Below, one piece after another: positions 25,107-34,417 of a DNA stretch of 64,000 bases. Under the pieces are notes generated by a model. The model saw only the letters and a program-made list of their open reading frames with translations. It was not told where the DNA came from and made no database searches. Position numbers and translations under genes: made by a program. This DNA is from Parapedobacter sp035556095 (lineage in GTDB: Bacteria > Bacteroidota > Bacteroidia > Sphingobacteriales > Sphingobacteriaceae), in the NCBI RefSeq assembly GCF_035556095.1, contig NZ_DATMFT010000025.1, forward strand, positions 62,001 through 126,000. Direction: 5' to 3'. How positions within the stretch are numbered: the first letter of the stretch is position 1; every line of letters starts with the position of its first letter.

Positions 25107-25979
25107 ATGCTGTTAGCCTACGTCAACTGGGATGTGAATCCTGAAATTTTCCAATTGTGGGGTTTCCCGCTAAGGTACTACGGTCTGCTGTTCGGGACAG
25201 GTATCCTACTGAGCATCCTGCTGCTAAAGCGGATCTACGGCCGTGAGCAGCTGAGCGAATCGGCATACGACAACCTCATCGTCTATGGCTTTGTGGGCAT
25301 ATTTGTAGGTGCACGGTTGGGGCACTGCCTGTTTTATGATTTCGCGTATTACACGCAGCATCCGCTGGAAGCCGTTCTTCCGATACAGCAAGACGCCAAC
25401 GGCGATTACCGCTTTGTGGGCTATCAGGGCCTTGCGAGCCACGGGGGTGCCATCGGGCTGATTACCGCTTTATTGCTTTACGCTAGGAAATACAAGGTCA
25501 CATTTATCCGCGTGCTTGATATGGTCGGCATCGCCACCCCGCTCGCCTGCGGCTTCATCCGCCTGGCGAACCTGATGAATTCGGAGATGATTGGACACCC
25601 CACGGATATGCCGTGGGCGTTCATCTTCCGGAACATCGACGGCATCCCGCGCCACCCGGCACAGCTTTACGAATCAATGGCCTACTTTTCCATATTCCTG
25701 CTGGTGGCCCTGCTTTACCGCAAAAATATCCACAAAATCGGGCACGGATTTTACTTTGGGCTGTCCATCTTCCTGATGTGCGCCATGCGGTTCCTCATTG
25801 AATTTGTAAAAGAAGACCAGGTGGGGTTCGAAAACGGCATGTTATTGAACATGGGGCAGCTCTTAAGCCTCCCGTTCATTGCTGTCGGGCTTTACTTGAC
25901 CATCCGGGAGCTGTGCAAAAACAAAGAAGCAGATAATACCAGTGTTCCAGACCAGTCGGCCGCAATCGTTGACAATTAG
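25107..25979 (+). CDS. lgt: Prolipoprotein diacylglyceryl transferase
   Basis: 290-residue inner-membrane enzyme that transfers diacylglycerol from phosphatidylglycerol to the lipobox Cys of prolipoproteins. About seven helices are seen. GFPLRYYGLLFGTGIL is the conserved first membrane segment, GLASHGGAIGLI contains the essential His, and FIRLANLMNSEMIGHPTDMPW is the Lgt signature in its Bacteroidota form (Arg, Asn and Glu kept). HPAQLYESM is a further family motif. The start used is the ATG at 25107, not the TTG at 25101, which is part of a -7 box. It converges on the FAD monooxygenase. Confidence 0.96.
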   Translation: MLLAYVNWDVNPEIFQLWGFPLRYYGLLFGTGILLSILLLKRIYGREQLSESAYDNLIVYGFVGIFVGARLGHCLFYDFAYYTQHPLEAVLPIQQDANGDYRFVGYQGLASHGGAIGLITALLLYARKYKVTFIRVLDMVGIATPLACGFIRLANLMNSEMIGHPTDMPWAFIFRNIDGIPRHPAQLYESMAYFSIFLLVALLYRKNIHKIGHGFYFGLSIFLMCAMRFLIEFVKEDQVGFENGMLLNMGQLLSLPFIAVGLYLTIRELCKNKEADNTSVPDQSAAIVDN

Positions 25980-25988
25980 CCGCGAGCA

Positions 25989-27152
25989 CTACTTCCTATC
26001 GCTCGCCGACATAAAATCCACGTCGAGCAATTTTCTCAGGCTCGCCTGAGCCCATGCAGCCGGCATGTGGCGCAATAGCGTATTCCGAAAGCCAATCAGC
26101 CAAGGGTGCGCAAGCTGTGCCGATTTGCCTATCCACCACGACGTTTCCGTAATATAACGAGTCCGCGCCAGCCGTCGCTTTTCGAAACGTAGGAAGGCCT
26201 CCTCGACGTTCGTCCGGCGGGACACCTCGTCGCATAATACCACGACGTCTTCGAGTGCCTGGCATGCCCCCTGCCCCATATTCGGCGTAGTCGCATGGGC
26301 GGCATCGCCGATAAGGAGTATACGGCCATAAGCAAAATGGCCGAGGGGTTTGATATCGATGATGTCGTTCCATAAAAGGTCCTCATCGCCCGTGGCGGCT
26401 AGGAGTTCCGGTATCGGTGCATGGTAATCACCGAATCGGCTGACCAAATCACTAACGGTGTAACCGCGGTAGACCGGATTTGCGGGCGTCGCGTTAATGC
26501 ATGCATACCAGTAGATGCGGTCGCCTACCAACGGGGTCATCCCGAAACGGCCATTCCTTCCCCACGTTTCAGATCCCTTGAGCAGTCCGATGGATTGATT
26601 GGAAATTGTGGCCCGCCAACAGGTATACCCCGCGTAGCGGGGTGAAGCGTTTGGCAGCAACTGCTGCCGTGCCGCCGAATGCACACCATCGGCCACTATC
26701 AGGTAGCGGCACCGGGCACGCTCCCCGTCTTCAAAGGCCAGTTCAATAGCGGTGCCCGTTTCCTCAAACTGTTTCAAGCGTTTTCCCAGCACAACTATAT
26801 CGGCTACCCTGCCAAGCAGCAGCTGGTGGAGGTCGGCGCGGTGTACCGAAAAATTCAATTGCTGGTAACGCGAACTTATTTTTTGCGTGTCGGGGGCGAT
26901 TAATGTACGGCCGCGCTGATCCAGTATCGTATAGCTGTCGGTATAAAATCCAATCTGTTCTACCTCCTCACGAAGGCCCAGGTAGGCAAAGGCCTGCATG
27001 GCATTTGCGGCTAGGCCAAATCCGGCCCCGGCACCTTTTAGCAGAGGTGCCTGCTCAAATACACGTACCTCCTTGCCCAAAGCAGACAACCCGATGGCCG
27101 CGGAAAGCCCCGCAACGCCGCCTCCGATAATGGCATATTCCACCGTCTCCAC
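25989..27152 (-). CDS. FAD-dependent monooxygenase
   Basis: 387-residue group A flavin monooxygenase (PHBH fold, PF01494-like). The N-terminal Rossmann motif AIIGGGVAGLSAAIGLSALG binds FAD, YLIVADGVHSAARQQL is the DG motif around residue 155, and LLIGDAAHATTPNMGQGACQ is the GD motif near 285. Such enzymes hydroxylate aromatic or heterocyclic compounds with NAD(P)H; the substrate is unknown. It starts 11 bp after the stop of the DUF4197 gene on the same strand and is probably co-transcribed with it. Confidence 0.88.
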   Translation of the reverse strand: METVEYAIIGGGVAGLSAAIGLSALGKEVRVFEQAPLLKGAGAGFGLAANAMQAFAYLGLREEVEQIGFYTDSYTILDQRGRTLIAPDTQKISSRYQQLNFSVHRADLHQLLLGRVADIVVLGKRLKQFEETGTAIELAFEDGERARCRYLIVADGVHSAARQQLLPNASPRYAGYTCWRATISNQSIGLLKGSETWGRNGRFGMTPLVGDRIYWYACINATPANPVYRGYTVSDLVSRFGDYHAPIPELLAATGDEDLLWNDIIDIKPLGHFAYGRILLIGDAAHATTPNMGQGACQALEDVVVLCDEVSRRTNVEEAFLRFEKRRLARTRYITETSWWIGKSAQLAHPWLIGFRNTLLRHMPAAWAQASLRKLLDVDFMSASDRK

Positions 27153-27163
27153 GTGCTCACTGG

Positions 27164-27928
27164 TTAGTCAGCCGCACCGAATACCTTCTTCAGCAGCGAG
27201 GTGGTCCGGAAAACTGGGTTGTCGCGGATGGCGCTTTCCTTTTCTGCCACCATTTTGAAAACCCCGGATATCGTTTCGTTGGTCACATAGCTGTTCAGGT
27301 CGGTATCAATCGACTGGTTCATCAAGCCGTTGTATTTACTAATGATCTGCTCCCATACGCGGTCGGCACCCACCTTACCCAGCGAACCTTCCACTTTCGG
27401 CTTAAAGGCCGTAAATAACTTTTCGGATGTCTTACCCTTCAGATAGTTAGTCGCCGCTACGCTGTCGCCCAGCAGTATCGCTTTGGCATCGTCAAACGTC
27501 ATGGACGTAATGGCGTTTGCGAAAATAGGCACTCCCTCCTGTACGGCATCCTCTGCCGCCCTGTTGAGCAGCAGCAGTCCCTGGTCTGCCAGGTTGCCCA
27601 GCCCAACACCACGCAACGCGGCGTCGACCTTTCTCAGCTCCTTCGGAAGGAGTATTTTCACCAGCTCATTCTTGAAAAACCCGTCTTCGGCGCCCAGCTT
27701 CGTAATACCTTCTTTTACACCGATGTTCAGTGCTTCCTTCAATGCGCCCGACACCTCCCCGGTGGATAATCCTGTCAGGTCGATGTTCTTCTTTTTACCG
27801 TCGCCATCCGCTCCCTGCTCACCCTCCACCGCTTTTTTCAACCGATCGAATAGGCCCTGTGCCTGTACCGACGTATATCCCGTAGCTCCCATGAGCAACA
27901 CCACTAATAGAATTTTCTTAATCGTCAT
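27164..27928 (-). CDS. DUF4197 domain-containing exported protein
   Basis: 254 residues. A signal peptide (KKILLVVLLMGATGYTSVQAQ) is followed by a mostly helical DUF4197 domain covering ~50-250: LSTGEVSGALKEALNIGVKE, KILLPKELRKVDAALRGVG, SMTFDDAKAILLGDSVAATNYL and VWEQIISKYNGLMNQ. The domain function is unknown; the protein is probably periplasmic. A TACCTTTG box lies about 30 bp upstream. The FAD monooxygenase follows in the same transcript. Confidence 0.88.
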   Translation of the reverse strand: MTIKKILLVVLLMGATGYTSVQAQGLFDRLKKAVEGEQGADGDGKKKNIDLTGLSTGEVSGALKEALNIGVKEGITKLGAEDGFFKNELVKILLPKELRKVDAALRGVGLGNLADQGLLLLNRAAEDAVQEGVPIFANAITSMTFDDAKAILLGDSVAATNYLKGKTSEKLFTAFKPKVEGSLGKVGADRVWEQIISKYNGLMNQSIDTDLNSYVTNETISGVFKMVAEKESAIRDNPVFRTTSLLKKVFGAAD

Positions 27929-27955
27929 CCTCTGTTTATTTTATTATTTCTGTGG

Positions 27956-27963
27956 CAAAGGTA
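27956..27963 (-). promoter_or_regulatory. -7 box TACCTTTG of the DUF4197 gene
   Basis: Minus-strand TACCTTTG, then a 27-nt A/T-rich leader containing AGAGG just before the ATG at 27928. This is one of the few starts here with a plausible Shine-Dalgarno site. Confidence 0.5.
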
Positions 27964-28134
27964 CACAACGTGGACGAACCATTCCGACCAAGAACTTTTG
28001 GAAACAACGTTTCTTTCATTAAATTTGCTACTATGGATACATTCATCATTAAGGTACCAGAAAACAAAACATCTTTGGTAAAGCCTTGAAGCTTATCAAT
28101 CCGTACGATTTATAAACCAGTTTCAATTGGCTCT

Positions 28135-28950
28135 ATGAAAAGTTCTTTCTTTTTGTCCCTTTTCCTTCTCTGCTGCTCCTTCGGACAACCGCAGCAAACC
28201 TGGCTCGCCCTCGGCGATTCCATTACGTACCTTAACGAACACACCGGCGAAACGGATTACCGCATCACCAAAGGGTACATGACGCTTGTTACCGAAGAAC
28301 GCCCCGGCCTCCGCTACATCAACCAAGGGCATAACGGCTGGACCGCGGTACGGATTGCCGAACAGATCGAGGACCTCGGGCTGGTAAAGGCCGACTATTA
28401 TACGGTATTCTTGGGTACGAACGATTGGTGGGCCGGACTGCCCCTTGGCTCGTTGACCGACTACCGGAACAACACCGGCGCCGGTACCACCAGCGGTGCC
28501 TTCCGTATCATCACCGATAAACTCAAGCAGCTGAATCCAGATGCGCCCATCATCCTCATCACCCCCATGCAACGGGCCGACTTTGTGTATATCAACGATT
28601 ATAAAAACAACGCTTGGGGTTCATACAAACCGAATCGGAGTGGTCAGACGCTGGAGCAATTCGCCGATACGATCCGGGCAATTGGCCAGGCGGCCGGATT
28701 CGAGGTAGTCGACCTGTACCACCATCCAAAGCTGAAGCTCGAAAAACTAGTAAAATTCAAATGGCTGAAAAAGCCGGGGAGCGATGAGTATCGTAAATAC
28801 CGATATCCTACGTATATACAAGCGCCCTTCAACCCCGAGAGGGACGAATATCCCTATCCGCAAACAGCCATCGACATGACATACGATGGACTACACCCCT
28901 CGGATAAAGGTTATCGCGTAATAGCCAACGAACTCTCAAAACATTTTTGA
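28135..28950 (+). CDS. SGNH/GDSL-family hydrolase (exported)
   Basis: 271 residues with a short signal sequence (FFLSLFLLCCSFGQPQQ). SGNH blocks are visible in order: LALGDSITYLNEHTGETDY (block I, nucleophile Ser), NQGHNGWTAV (block II Gly region), VFLGTNDWWAG (block III, Asn) and YDGLHPSDKGYRVIA (block V, Asp and His of the triad). These enzymes cleave acyl or acetyl esters, often on polysaccharides. The substrate is unknown. It is followed by 258 bp without a gene that carries the control region of the permease array. Confidence 0.9.
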   Translation: MKSSFFLSLFLLCCSFGQPQQTWLALGDSITYLNEHTGETDYRITKGYMTLVTEERPGLRYINQGHNGWTAVRIAEQIEDLGLVKADYYTVFLGTNDWWAGLPLGSLTDYRNNTGAGTTSGAFRIITDKLKQLNPDAPIILITPMQRADFVYINDYKNNAWGSYKPNRSGQTLEQFADTIRAIGQAAGFEVVDLYHHPKLKLEKLVKFKWLKKPGSDEYRKYRYPTYIQAPFNPERDEYPYPQTAIDMTYDGLHPSDKGYRVIANELSKHF

Positions 28951-29043
28951 CAAACATTCAACGACGACACCCCCAGCCATCCTAGCATGACCGAGGCACT
29001 GAACGAGTTGTTTGCTCTTGGATGATTTTGTACATCCGTTAAA

Positions 29044-29082
29044 CTGTCCGCTAGTGAACAGCAAGTGTTCGATATCGAACAC
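29044..29082. promoter_or_regulatory. Twin 18-bp palindromes upstream of the permease array
   Basis: CTGTCCGCTAGTGAACAG (29044-29061) is an imperfect palindrome with 7 of 9 pairs matching. GTGTTCGATATCGAACAC (29065-29082) is perfect. Their centres are 21 bp apart, two helical turns, so bound dimers would face the same side. They lie about 85-110 bp before the expected start of the sigma-54-like promoter at 29135, the usual place for enhancer-binding sites. Confidence 0.6.
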
Positions 29083-29134
29083 ATCCACCGCAGAGCATAT
29101 CCACATTATGCTCATTATCAGTGTATTGTCTTTT

Positions 29135-29150
29135 TGGCGTTAAATCTGCA
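29135..29150 (+). promoter_or_regulatory. Sigma-54-like -24/-12 promoter
   Basis: TGGCGTTAAATCTGCA keeps the invariant GG and GC exactly ten bases apart, and matches TGGC and TGC of the TGGCACG-N4-TTGCW consensus. The expected transcription start is near 29160, about 50 bp before the first permease ATG. It is the only such site I noticed in the array region. Confidence 0.55.
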
Positions 29151-29208
29151 TCTTTTTTTCTACAACAACAGGGCTCCATGCCATTAGGCCGAAGTCCAAA
29201 AGATAAAC

Positions 29209-31632
29209 ATGCGAAGCACCATAAAAACCACCCTCCGCCACCTCTGGCGCAACCGCCTCTTCACGGCACTAAACGTGCTTGGACTTGCTATTGGCATCAG
29301 CGCATGCTGGGTGGTTTACAGCATTGTTGATTACGAGTTGAGCTTTGACAAAGCACACCCGGATGCCGAGCGTATCTATCAAATTGTGGGGCGTTATAAA
29401 GAGGGGGGACAGGAAAGCGGTTTCGGCGGTGTACCTCTTCCACTAGCTCCTTCACTATCCGAAGGGATTGCAGGCTTGGAACTTGTGGTACCCCTATATA
29501 ATCAGTATACGGAAACGCTTACAATACCCGCTACAGGCAACCAGCCGGAGCGGAAAATAGAAGCTCCACAGGTTGTGGCAACGAGACCTGCCTATTTCGA
29601 CCTCGTCCCACACCGGTGGCTAGCCGGCAACAAACAAACTTCCCTCGACGCACCAGACAAGGTGGTGCTTACGGAATCGCGTGCTGCGGATTACTTCCCA
29701 GGCTTCAAACCCGAAGATATACTTGGTAAGACCTTAATGTACGACACGGTAGCACGGACCGTAACCGGGGTGATCGCCGACCTCAACTACCCCAGCAGCT
29801 TTGGAGAAAAAGAGTTTATAGCCGTACCGGCCTCCGAATGGACGGCTGATACCTGGGGCGGCTCAAATTCAGCACATCTCGTTTTCGTAAAAGTCGCGGA
29901 AGGCACACCTATCCAACCAATCGTGGATTTCGCTACCGAAAAACGGTTGGCATTCACTGCCGAACTGCAAAAGGAGTATGGATTTGAAGCTTGGTTCGAA
30001 GCTTTGCCACTCGCAGAGAAGCACTTCGCGCCCGAATACGCCGCCGGCTCGCGGTCGGCCAGTATGCATGTGCTATACGGCCTGGTCGGCATCGGTTTTT
30101 TCCTACTCATACTGGCCTGCATCAACTATATCAACCTCAGTACCGCACAGGTGCCGCAGCGTGCTAAAGAAATAGGCGTTCGCAAAACACTCGGCGGTAC
30201 CCCACTGACGCTAATCGGTAGCTTTCTCGTAGAGACGTTGGCCGTTGCCGTGATGGCGCTCCTGCTGGCTATACCGATGGCCGGCCTATTCATGGCGATA
30301 TTTCCCGAATTTATTCCGGAAGGCCTCAAGGCATTTAAAAACCCGCTGGGACTAACACTTTTCCTCACGTCGCTGCTCATCGTCATCGCGCTGTCGGCCG
30401 GCATCTACCCCGCCTGGCTCGCCACCAAGGTGCGAACGGTACAGGTATTGAAAGGGCAGGGCGAAAAAATGATCGTCGGTGCCCGGCTGAACCTAAGAAA
30501 GGCCCTCATAGTTTTCCAGTTCATCATCGCGCAGGTGTTTATCGTCAGCGCACTTATCATCGGGCAGCAGCTCAACTACACGCTGGATAAAGACCTTGGC
30601 TTTACCCACGATGCGGTAGTCAACATCGGCACACCCTACCGCTCAGATCAAGGGGCCGATATCGACCCATTTCTCTACAAACAGGCACTGGCACAGCATC
30701 CTGAAATTACGGGCGTTGCGCTGGGCCATGAACCGCTCAACAATAACCACTGGGGTACGGATCTCCGCATCACGACCGATAGCGGTGACGTGCGGGTAAA
30801 TATGCCCCGGAAATACATCGACGCGGATTACCTCGACCTTTATCAAATCAAATTGCTGGCAGGCACCAACATCCAGCAGACCGATACCCTCCGCGATGTC
30901 ATCATCAATGATGCCGCACGCAAGGCTTTCGGCTTTAAGACGCCACAGGCTGCTATCGGTCAGCTTGTTACTATGGGGGGCAGCAGTAATCGATATCCCA
31001 TTGTGGGGGTTATTGCCGATTTTCACCAGAAAGACCTGCATGTAGTAATCGAACCCCTTGCATTGGGAACGACCAACCAAAGGAACTATCTACAAACCTT
31101 CAACATCAAACTGCCGACCGACCGGAAACAATGGAAAAAAGCCCTTGCGGCGATGGAACAGGAATGGAAAGCCATTTACCCAAATGCGCCTTTTGAATAC
31201 CGGTCTAATGATGAGCGTATAAAGGGCTTGTACGAATCGGAATACCGGATGGCCAAACTCATTGGATTGGCCACCGGCGTAACCATCCTGGTAAGCTGCC
31301 TCGGCCTGTTCGGCCTGGCTACGCTCACCGCATTCCAGCGCACCAAGGAAATCGGTATTCGCAAAGTGCTGGGGGCAACCGTATCCGGCATCGTGGCCTT
31401 GCTGTCCAAAGACTTCGTAAAGTTGGTAATGGTTGCTGTCGTGGTCGCTTCGCCGATAGCCTGGTGGGCGATGACCAAATGGTTGGAAGATTTTGCTTAC
31501 CGCATCGACATTCAGTGGTGGATGTTTGGGGTAGCAGGGGCGGCAGCCGTTGCCATTGCACTGATCACCGTAAGCTGGCAAGCAATCCGGGCGGCGGTAG
31601 CCAATCCGGTGAATAGCTTGAGGGATGAGTAA
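29209..31632 (+). CDS. Orphan MacB/FtsX-type permease 1 of 10
   Basis: 807-residue inner-membrane protein built as two MacB-like halves in one chain: helix 1 (~17-40), periplasmic core domain (~45-280), FtsX block (~288-410) with KEIGVRKTLGG, helix 5 (~430-450), second periplasmic domain (~455-670), and second FtsX block (~680-800) with KEIGIRKVLGATVSGIVALL. It ends WQAIRAAVANPVNSLRDE. There is no nucleotide-binding domain and no ATPase gene nearby. The N terminus (TTLRHLWRNRLFTALNVLGL) is very close to that of permease 4 and unlike the others. It is first in the array, downstream of the sigma-54-like promoter. Confidence 0.9.
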   Translation: MRSTIKTTLRHLWRNRLFTALNVLGLAIGISACWVVYSIVDYELSFDKAHPDAERIYQIVGRYKEGGQESGFGGVPLPLAPSLSEGIAGLELVVPLYNQYTETLTIPATGNQPERKIEAPQVVATRPAYFDLVPHRWLAGNKQTSLDAPDKVVLTESRAADYFPGFKPEDILGKTLMYDTVARTVTGVIADLNYPSSFGEKEFIAVPASEWTADTWGGSNSAHLVFVKVAEGTPIQPIVDFATEKRLAFTAELQKEYGFEAWFEALPLAEKHFAPEYAAGSRSASMHVLYGLVGIGFFLLILACINYINLSTAQVPQRAKEIGVRKTLGGTPLTLIGSFLVETLAVAVMALLLAIPMAGLFMAIFPEFIPEGLKAFKNPLGLTLFLTSLLIVIALSAGIYPAWLATKVRTVQVLKGQGEKMIVGARLNLRKALIVFQFIIAQVFIVSALIIGQQLNYTLDKDLGFTHDAVVNIGTPYRSDQGADIDPFLYKQALAQHPEITGVALGHEPLNNNHWGTDLRITTDSGDVRVNMPRKYIDADYLDLYQIKLLAGTNIQQTDTLRDVIINDAARKAFGFKTPQAAIGQLVTMGGSSNRYPIVGVIADFHQKDLHVVIEPLALGTTNQRNYLQTFNIKLPTDRKQWKKALAAMEQEWKAIYPNAPFEYRSNDERIKGLYESEYRMAKLIGLATGVTILVSCLGLFGLATLTAFQRTKEIGIRKVLGATVSGIVALLSKDFVKLVMVAVVVASPIAWWAMTKWLEDFAYRIDIQWWMFGVAGAAAVAIALITVSWQAIRAAVANPVNSLRDE

Positions 31633-31713
31633 TCAATGGAATAAGGATGAAAAAAGGAAGGAGCAAAGACGGGTTAGGCTAACGACTAAGTACTTTATAC
31701 TACAGCTAAAGAA

Positions 31714-34080
31714 ATGTTAACGAACTATCTCAAAATAACATTCCGCAGCCTCTGGAAAACCAGGGGGCACAACTTCCTGAATATCTTTGGCCTTACCGTG
31801 GGCATCACCGCGGCAGCGCTTATATTCCTGTGGGTGGAGGATGAAATGGGTTATGACGATTTTCCGGGAAAAGAAAACATATATATAGTCAAATCAAAGC
31901 AGACCCTTGATGGGGTCACGAAAGTATTTGATGCCGTTCCCGGTCTTTTCGGCCCGGCGATCAAAGACGAAATACCTGACATTAATTACGCGGCTCGAGT
32001 ATCGTGGAAAACCACCTCCCTGTTTGCGGTGGACGACAGCCGCATCTATCAAGATGGTTATTTCGCCGAGCCGGATTTCATGGATATATTCTCGTTGCAA
32101 TTCGTAGAAGGTGACAGCAAAACAGCCATGGATGCGCCTAATGACTTAGTAATTACCCAATCTGCCGCGGCACGCCTTTTCGGAAATGAATCTGCACTTG
32201 GCAAGACAGTCAGGCTCGACGACAAGGAAAGCTTCTTGATCTCTGGCGTGGTCAAAGACCTGCCCAAAAACAGCACTTATCAATTCGACTGGCTCATCCC
32301 TTTTGAAACATACGAGAACGCAAACCAACAGATGGTGCGGCAGTGGAACAACTTCTCGCTAATGACCTTTGTGCAATTGAATCCATCAGCCGACCTAGCG
32401 GTGGTCGACGGGCAACTCCGTAACTTTGTCAACCTCAAGTTGGGAGACCATCAACGGACTGCAAACCAATTCCTATATCCCATGGCGCGTTGGCGGTTGT
32501 ACAATAGCGCTGACAGCAACGGCAATGAACAGGAAGGCCGTATAAAATACGTACGATTGTTTAGTGTCATTGCTTGGGTGGTGTTGGTCATTGCCTGCAT
32601 CAATTTTATGAACCTTGCCACCGCCCGTTCGGAAAAACGGGCCAAAGAAGTAGGCATGCGTAAAGTCGTAGGTGCTACACGGACATCGCTTATTGGTCAA
32701 TTTTTAAGCGAATCCTTGGTCTTGGCTGCAATCTCGGCCGTATTCGCGGTTGTGCTTGTTTATCTTGTTATCGGAGGGTTCAATAGCTTGATCGAAAAGG
32801 AACTGTCGATAACCCCACTTAAAGTCACGCACCTCATTTTCCTAGGTAATGTTGTGCTGGTTTGTGGACTGCTTTCGGGAATCTACCCAGCATTTTATCT
32901 TTCTTCGTTCAATCCGATATCCACGCTAAAAAGCACAAAACAAAAAGTTTTCTCAGGAAGGTTTATCCGCCAGGGATTAGTGGTGCTGCAATATACCGCC
33001 TCCATCACGCTTATTGTTTGTACCATAATTATATTCCAGCAAATCAGTTATGTTAAAGGACGTGACAAGGGTTTCGAATCAAGCCAAGTGCTCCTTACCC
33101 CGATACGCGGTAATATATTAGCGCATGTTGACGCCATCAAGGAGCAACTGAAAGAAACAGGTGTAATTGAAGAAGTAGGGCTCAGTAACGCTGGGGTACT
33201 ATCGCCAAGGGAGAGTACATGGGCAGTCGGTTGGCAAGGGAAAGACCCGAACAAGCAAGTGACTATAGGTGTTCTGCAAGCCGATGCAGGCTTTATCCCT
33301 GCCTTGGGCATGCAGTTGACAGACGGGCGCAACTTCAGGGATAGACTATTGGGCGACGGAAATAGCGTCATCATCAACGAAGCATTTGCCAAGTTGATCA
33401 AACCGGACGGCAAAGTGGCCGGACAGACCATCCGTTGGAACGATTGGGATTATACCGTTATAGGTATAGTGCAGGATTTTGTGTACAACAACGTTTATGC
33501 ACCATCGGAACCCTTGTTTTTACATCCACTTACGTGGGGTAGCGGTTTTGTAAACATCAAAATCCGTGCAGGAGCTGATATCCCTAAGGCCGTATCGCAT
33601 ATAACGTCTGTAATGAAAGCCAACAACCCCGAATATCCATTTGAATATACTTTTCTCGACGAGAAATTCGACGAGAAATTCAAATCCGAAATACTGATTC
33701 AAAAACTGGCCGGTGTGTTCGCCGTACTGTCTATTGTCATTTCGTGCCTCGGGCTGTTTGGCCTCGCAGCATTCACTGCCGAGCGTCGGACAAAAGAGAT
33801 GGGCATCCGCAAGGTGTTGGGGGCTTCGATAGCAACGCTCGTCGGCTTGCTAAACCGGGAGTTTGTGATTCTCGTACTGGTGTCCTGCCTCGTGGCGTTC
33901 CCCATCGCTTGGTGGATTATGTACGATTGGCTTGACAATTACGAGTACCGCACCGACCTGCATTGGTGGGTGTTTGCACTGGCGGGCATCGGGGCATTGA
34001 CGATTGCATTATTTACGGTGAGTTCGCAGGCCATCAAAGCTGCCCTGACAAACCCGACCGAGAGTTTAAGAAATGAGTGA
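31714..34080 (+). CDS. Orphan MacB/FtsX-type permease 2 of 10
   Basis: 788 residues, same two-half layout as its neighbours, but the C terminus differs: the usual W.EDFAYRIDIQWW is WLDNYEYRTDLHWW here, and the end is SSQAIKAALTNPTESLRNE, so this copy has not shared the 3' sequence common to the others. The periplasmic domain carries FMDIFSLQFVEGDSKTAM and LVITQSAAARLFGNESALGK, standard in Bacteroidota permeases of this kind. The first FtsX block reads CINFMNLATARSEKRAKEVGMRKVVGA. It follows permease 1 by 81 bp, and the spacer carries short elements shared with other spacers in the array. Confidence 0.9.
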   Translation: MLTNYLKITFRSLWKTRGHNFLNIFGLTVGITAAALIFLWVEDEMGYDDFPGKENIYIVKSKQTLDGVTKVFDAVPGLFGPAIKDEIPDINYAARVSWKTTSLFAVDDSRIYQDGYFAEPDFMDIFSLQFVEGDSKTAMDAPNDLVITQSAAARLFGNESALGKTVRLDDKESFLISGVVKDLPKNSTYQFDWLIPFETYENANQQMVRQWNNFSLMTFVQLNPSADLAVVDGQLRNFVNLKLGDHQRTANQFLYPMARWRLYNSADSNGNEQEGRIKYVRLFSVIAWVVLVIACINFMNLATARSEKRAKEVGMRKVVGATRTSLIGQFLSESLVLAAISAVFAVVLVYLVIGGFNSLIEKELSITPLKVTHLIFLGNVVLVCGLLSGIYPAFYLSSFNPISTLKSTKQKVFSGRFIRQGLVVLQYTASITLIVCTIIIFQQISYVKGRDKGFESSQVLLTPIRGNILAHVDAIKEQLKETGVIEEVGLSNAGVLSPRESTWAVGWQGKDPNKQVTIGVLQADAGFIPALGMQLTDGRNFRDRLLGDGNSVIINEAFAKLIKPDGKVAGQTIRWNDWDYTVIGIVQDFVYNNVYAPSEPLFLHPLTWGSGFVNIKIRAGADIPKAVSHITSVMKANNPEYPFEYTFLDEKFDEKFKSEILIQKLAGVFAVLSIVISCLGLFGLAAFTAERRTKEMGIRKVLGASIATLVGLLNREFVILVLVSCLVAFPIAWWIMYDWLDNYEYRTDLHWWVFALAGIGALTIALFTVSSQAIKAALTNPTESLRNE

Positions 34081-34153
34081 TTAACCACCTAATGATAAAA
34101 GCCTGTGTGGCAAACACCATAGGTAGTTCAACTGCCGAATAAATGCAAAGAAA

Positions 34154-34281
34154 ATGATAAAGAGCTATTTCAACATTAATATGGTGTAACCTTTGGAAAA
34201 ATAAAGAGTACTCAGCGCGGTAAGTGGCAGGCTATCCGCGCAGCAATCGCCAATCCGGTGGATTCGTTGAGTGATGAATAA
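34154..34281 (+). pseudogene. Internally deleted relic of an eleventh permease gene
   Basis: ATG at 34154 starts MIKSYFNIN, like the N termini of the neighbouring permeases. A one-base shift then reads WCNLWKNKEYSAR, comparable with WRNLWRNKVFT of permease 5. The sequence then jumps directly to WQAIRAAIANPVDSLSDE and TAA, the conserved permease C terminus. About 2.3 kb of the gene is missing. It fills most of the unusually long 337-bp spacer between permeases 2 and 3. Confidence 0.85.
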
Positions 34282-34417
34282 TTGGATGTTAGCGTGCGTA
34301 AGGTGATAGCCCGTGGAATGGGCAAATCGATTCACGAATAGATTAAATAAAAGTCTAGACAAAATATTAGTAAGATACAACACGAATTCAAATGTTCACA
34401 AGTTCATAAATATAAAA

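Noticed and set aside
34313..34417. Extra 35 codons at the front of permease 3
   Set aside because: They match no permease N terminus, while the ATG at 34418 gives the standard family start.
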